The position numbers were made by a program, and so were the translations under genes. From Candidatus Staskawiczbacteria bacterium (lineage in GTDB: Bacteria > Patescibacteriota > Minisyncoccia > Minisyncoccales > Staskawiczbacteraceae), in assembly GCA_903850725.1 (NCBI GenBank), contig CAINMG010000120.1, positions 1 through 7,052 of the forward strand: a stretch of 7,052 nt of DNA, given 5' to 3'. Of this stretch, positions 5,085 through 7,052 are shown one piece after another. The notes beneath the pieces are model-generated. The model saw nothing but the letters and a program-made list of their open reading frames with translations. It did no database searches and was not told where the DNA came from. Position 1 is the stretch's first letter. Each line of letters opens with the position of its first letter.

Positions 5085-5231
5085 CAGGGCCGACGGGAGT
5101 TGAACCCACAACCTTCCGGTACGCACTTCCAGGCAGAGCAGGAGTGATTATATGAATTATGAATTTGCTCTAGCCTAAATGAGCGAAAGTGTTTTTTGTC
5201 CGGGTGTTCTATCCTTTTGAACTACAGCCCC
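5085..5231 (-). tRNA. tRNA-Arg-like gene split by about 73 nt in the anticodon arm
   Basis: The acceptor (5231-5225 with 5092-5086), D arm (GTTC/GAAC around AAAAGGATA) and T arm (loop TTCAACT) are all present in the right order. U8, A9, G18-G19, A21 and discriminator G are in place; CCA is not encoded. A20 in the D loop is an arginine identity feature. The anticodon stem CCCGG (5204-5200) pairs with CCGGA (5119-5115) except for C27-A43, but 73 extra nt lie between. Removing them leaves a 74-nt tRNA with loop GTGCGTA or ATGCGTA and anticodon GCG, which would be Arg. U37 is unusual, and G1-U72 plus several G-U pairs are weak points. It is either an intron-bearing tRNA or a disrupted pseudogene. 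Confidence 0.65.
5127..5199 (-). other. Insertion in the tRNA anticodon loop (intron-like, boundaries plus or minus 1)
   Basis: The segment can fold with nearby bases into a long hairpin on the minus strand: CACTT (5191-5187) with AAGTG (5128-5124), AGGC (5176-5173) with GCCT (5134-5131), and AGAGCA (5171-5166) with TGCTCT (5140-5135). The outer pairing would involve U33 and G34 of the candidate anticodon. At 73 nt it is far too short to hold a group I intron core, and no coding sequence is present. Confidence 0.5.
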
Positions 5232-5236
5232 AGGGT

Positions 5237-5265
5237 ACTATAATTAATGCTACTACTAATTTCAA
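5237..5265 (-). promoter_or_regulatory. Promoter of the tRNA gene
   Basis: TTGAAA (5265-5260), 17 nt, TATAGT (5242-5237) on the minus strand, each 5 of 6 matches to consensus. The start would fall at about 5231, the first base of the tRNA. A second TTGACA at 5274-5269 has only a weak partner (TAGCAT, 16 nt away). Confidence 0.7.
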
Positions 5266-5286
5266 TCTTGTCAAGAGTTATGCAAT

Positions 5287-5314
5287 AAAAACTCATTTTG
5301 TCAAATGAGTTTTT
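5287..5314 (-). terminator. Terminator overlapping the end of the flavoprotein gene
   Basis: A 12-bp perfect stem, aaaaactcattt with aaatgagttttt, and a 4-nt loop. On the minus strand the second arm ends in TTTTT followed by A. The first arm contains the last codons of the flavoprotein gene and the stop TGA overlaps the stem-loop, a compact arrangement. The A/T symmetry could let it work on both strands. Confidence 0.85.
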
Positions 5315-6542
5315 CTGCTGAGCTTTTACCAGCTAAATATCCTGTGCTCCAACAAAGCTCTAGATTAAATCCCCCAGTTGCTCCGCAAAGATCAATTATT
5401 TCTCCAGCAAAATATAAATTATCAATTAATTTTGAGGCCATTATTTTTGCATCAATCTCTTTAAGTAAAATTCCACCAGAAGTTACCATGGCCAAATTAA
5501 AATCCAATAGCCCAACAGCAGTCATTTCAAGATCCTTTAACAACTTAACTAAATTTTGCCTTTCTTGACGTGTTATATTGTTTGCTATTTTTTCTTGGCT
5601 AATGCTTGCCAAGTTGCAAATTTCCAAAGATAGTTTTTCGGGTGCAAAATCTAATAAACAATTTTTTATAATTTTATTTGGATTTTTAAGAAAATAATCT
5701 TGCAGTTTTTTATCCAAAATTTCTATTGTTAAATCTGGGTTTAAATCTAAAGCAATTTTAACATCACCTTTTTCCAGTAAATTCCCGACATCTTTACTTA
5801 TATTAATTATTAGTGGTCCAGAAATACCAAAATGCGTAAATATAACTTCACCAGCTTGTTTCAATTTCCTCTTTTTATTTTGAAAAATACTTAGTTGAAT
5901 ATTTTTTAAAGATATGCCTTGTAATTTTTTAACCCAATCTTCTTTAATCTTAATTGGCACCAAAGCTGGTTTTGGATTTTTAATTTTGTGACCAAGTTTT
6001 TCTGCAAAAGCATAACCATCTCCAGTAGATCCAGTTACATCATAACTTTTACCACCAGTACAAATTATAAAATTTTGAGCAGTAATTCTATCACCATTTT
6101 CTAAAATAATTGAGGCAATTTTTTTATTTTTTATATTAAATTCAGCAACCCTAGAATTATACAAAACCTCAACCTTATTTTCTTTTAAGCAATTCATCAA
6201 AACATTTACAACATCTTGCGCTTTATCTGTTATTGGGAAAACTCTGCCATTTTCTTCAACCTTAGTTTTTAATCCCTTTTTTTTAAAAAATTCAATAGTT
6301 TTTAGAGCTCCAAATTCAGAAAAACTTTTAATCAAAAAGTCTCCTTCTTTGCCATAATCTTTGGGACAAGCTTTAATATTTGTTAAATTGCATCTACCAC
6401 CTCCAGTTAGCAAAAGTTTTGTGCCTATTTTATGATTTTTTTCTATTAAAATAACGCTAGCACCATTTTGGCTAGCGCTAATTGCAGACATTATCCCAGC
6501 TGGTCCTCCACCAATTATTGCGATGTTATATATTTTATTCAT
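5301..6542 (-). CDS. BaiN/HI0933-family FAD-dependent oxidoreductase
   Basis: A 413-residue flavoprotein of the HI0933/YhiN family, a usual length for the group. The N-terminal FAD-binding Rossmann motif is GGGPAG at 11-16, with Glu34 at the end of the second strand. The family signature TGGGRCNLTN is at 46-55. A middle region with the FTHFGISGPLIINIS block separates the two halves of the fold. The C-terminus has NLYFAGEIIDLCGATGGFNLELCWSTGYLAGKSSA-type FAD-binding sequence (375-408). BaiN itself is a bile-acid reductase, but most relatives have no known substrate, so I do not assign one. The start ATG overlaps the last 8 nt of the FKBP gene, with AGGA 4 nt upstream inside that gene, so the two are probably translated together. 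Confidence 0.92.
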   Translation of the reverse strand: MNKIYNIAIIGGGPAGIMSAISASQNGASVILIEKNHKIGTKLLLTGGGRCNLTNIKACPKDYGKEGDFLIKSFSEFGALKTIEFFKKKGLKTKVEENGRVFPITDKAQDVVNVLMNCLKENKVEVLYNSRVAEFNIKNKKIASIILENGDRITAQNFIICTGGKSYDVTGSTGDGYAFAEKLGHKIKNPKPALVPIKIKEDWVKKLQGISLKNIQLSIFQNKKRKLKQAGEVIFTHFGISGPLIINISKDVGNLLEKGDVKIALDLNPDLTIEILDKKLQDYFLKNPNKIIKNCLLDFAPEKLSLEICNLASISQEKIANNITRQERQNLVKLLKDLEMTAVGLLDFNLAMVTSGGILLKEIDAKIMASKLIDNLYFAGEIIDLCGATGGFNLELCWSTGYLAGKSSAEKLI

Positions 6543-7052
6543 TGATTCCTAATAATTCTACATCAAAAAGCAATACAGCATTTGGTGGAATAACTGCTCC
6601 AGCTCCGCGTTCTCCGTATCCTAATTCTGGAGGTATTGTTAGTTTTCTTTTTTCGCCAATTTTCATTCCCAAAACTCCAATTTCCCATCCTTGTATTACT
6701 CTATTCTGACCTAATGTAAAAGAAAATGGCTCTTTCCCTACACTTGAGTCAAACTTGGTTCCATTTTCCAATGTGCCTGTATAATGCACGGAAACTTTGT
6801 CACCACTTTTAGCAACCTCACCTGCACCTTCCTTTAATGTTTCTATTTTCATACCTTGAGTTTCGTAGTTCTTGGAAACCTCACCTTCAATTATAGGTTG
6901 GTCTTTTGGCTCTTCTTTTACTTCTCCTGCTATTTGATTATTTTCAGAATTTAATTCTGAATTTATTGCAGTGTTATTTGCAGGATTATTAAAAACAAAC
7001 CATATTCCTGCGTTTATTGAAAAAGTAAAAGATAAAAACAGCAATGTACGCT
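6535..7052 (-). CDS. FKBP-type peptidyl-prolyl isomerase, membrane-anchored, partial
   Basis: The open frame runs off the right edge, so the true start is outside the window; the TTG at 7044 is not a convincing start. The visible protein opens with a hydrophobic stretch of about 20 residues (a signal anchor or signal peptide), then an Asn/Glu-rich linker of about 40 residues. One FKBP domain of about 105 residues follows: VHYTGTLENGTKFDSS, VIQGWEIGVLGMKIGEKR, PPELGYGERGAG, IPPNAVLLFDVELL. The active-site aromatic residues (Tyr, Phe, Trp and the later Tyr and Phe) are all present, so it should catalyse proline isomerisation, probably on the outer face of the membrane. It ends overlapping the flavoprotein gene by 8 nt. 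Confidence 0.92.
   Translation of the reverse strand, partial: RTLLFLSFTFSINAGIWFVFNNPANNTAINSELNSENNQIAGEVKEEPKDQPIIEGEVSKNYETQGMKIETLKEGAGEVAKSGDKVSVHYTGTLENGTKFDSSVGKEPFSFTLGQNRVIQGWEIGVLGMKIGEKRKLTIPPELGYGERGAGAVIPPNAVLLFDVELLGINE

Noticed and set aside
5127..5199. Group I intron in the tRNA
   Set aside because: The known bacterial tRNA introns are group I and need roughly 200 nt or more for the catalytic core; only 73 nt are present and I see no P7-like core. A bulge-helix-bulge motif of the archaeal type was also not found in a clear form.
5085..5231. tmRNA, because of the GGGGCTG 5' end and tRNA-like 3' end
   Set aside because: A normal D arm with GG and a 5' anticodon half are present, the length is 147 nt rather than about 350, and no tag-peptide frame is visible.

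Overview
The window is AT-rich, gene-dense bacterial DNA. Every supportable gene lies on the minus strand, so the order of transcription runs from high to low coordinates. Short intergenic gaps, mostly A/T-rich start regions without a Shine-Dalgarno sequence, a half-length HrcA and a compact GrpE suggest a reduced-genome lineage such as the candidate phyla radiation (Patescibacteria). That placement is an inference; no rRNA or marker gene here settles it. TGA is used as a stop (end of the flavoprotein gene) and Trp is encoded by TGG, so the standard code fits.

Right part (about 4640-7052): an FKBP-type prolyl isomerase with a membrane anchor, cut by the window edge, overlaps by 8 nt a BaiN/HI0933-family flavoprotein that ends in a clear terminator. 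Next comes a tRNA-Arg-like gene with its own promoter and terminator. Its anticodon arm is split by about 73 nt that can fold into a long hairpin. A small unassigned protein gene with a Shine-Dalgarno sequence and terminator follows.

Middle (2626-4682): a heat-shock operon. A CIRCE operator overlaps a near-consensus promoter (TTGACA, 17 nt, TATGAT) whose predicted start falls on the hrcA ATG, so the mRNA should be leaderless. The order is hrcA, grpE, then a RhuM-Fic/Doc protein joined to grpE by only 2 nt, in the place where dnaK might be expected.

Left part (1-2625): an accessory-looking region. One GNAT acetyltransferase gene sits alone between two direct copies of a 48-nt double-hairpin repeat. 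A three-gene unit follows: a two-TM coiled-coil protein, a cytosolic trypsin-like protease and a second GNAT. A third version of the double hairpin lies beyond it. A 37-nt repeat follows the stop codons of the RhuM-Fic gene and the last GNAT gene. The repeats occur only in this left part, so the accessory genes look like repeat-bounded modules next to a conserved housekeeping block.
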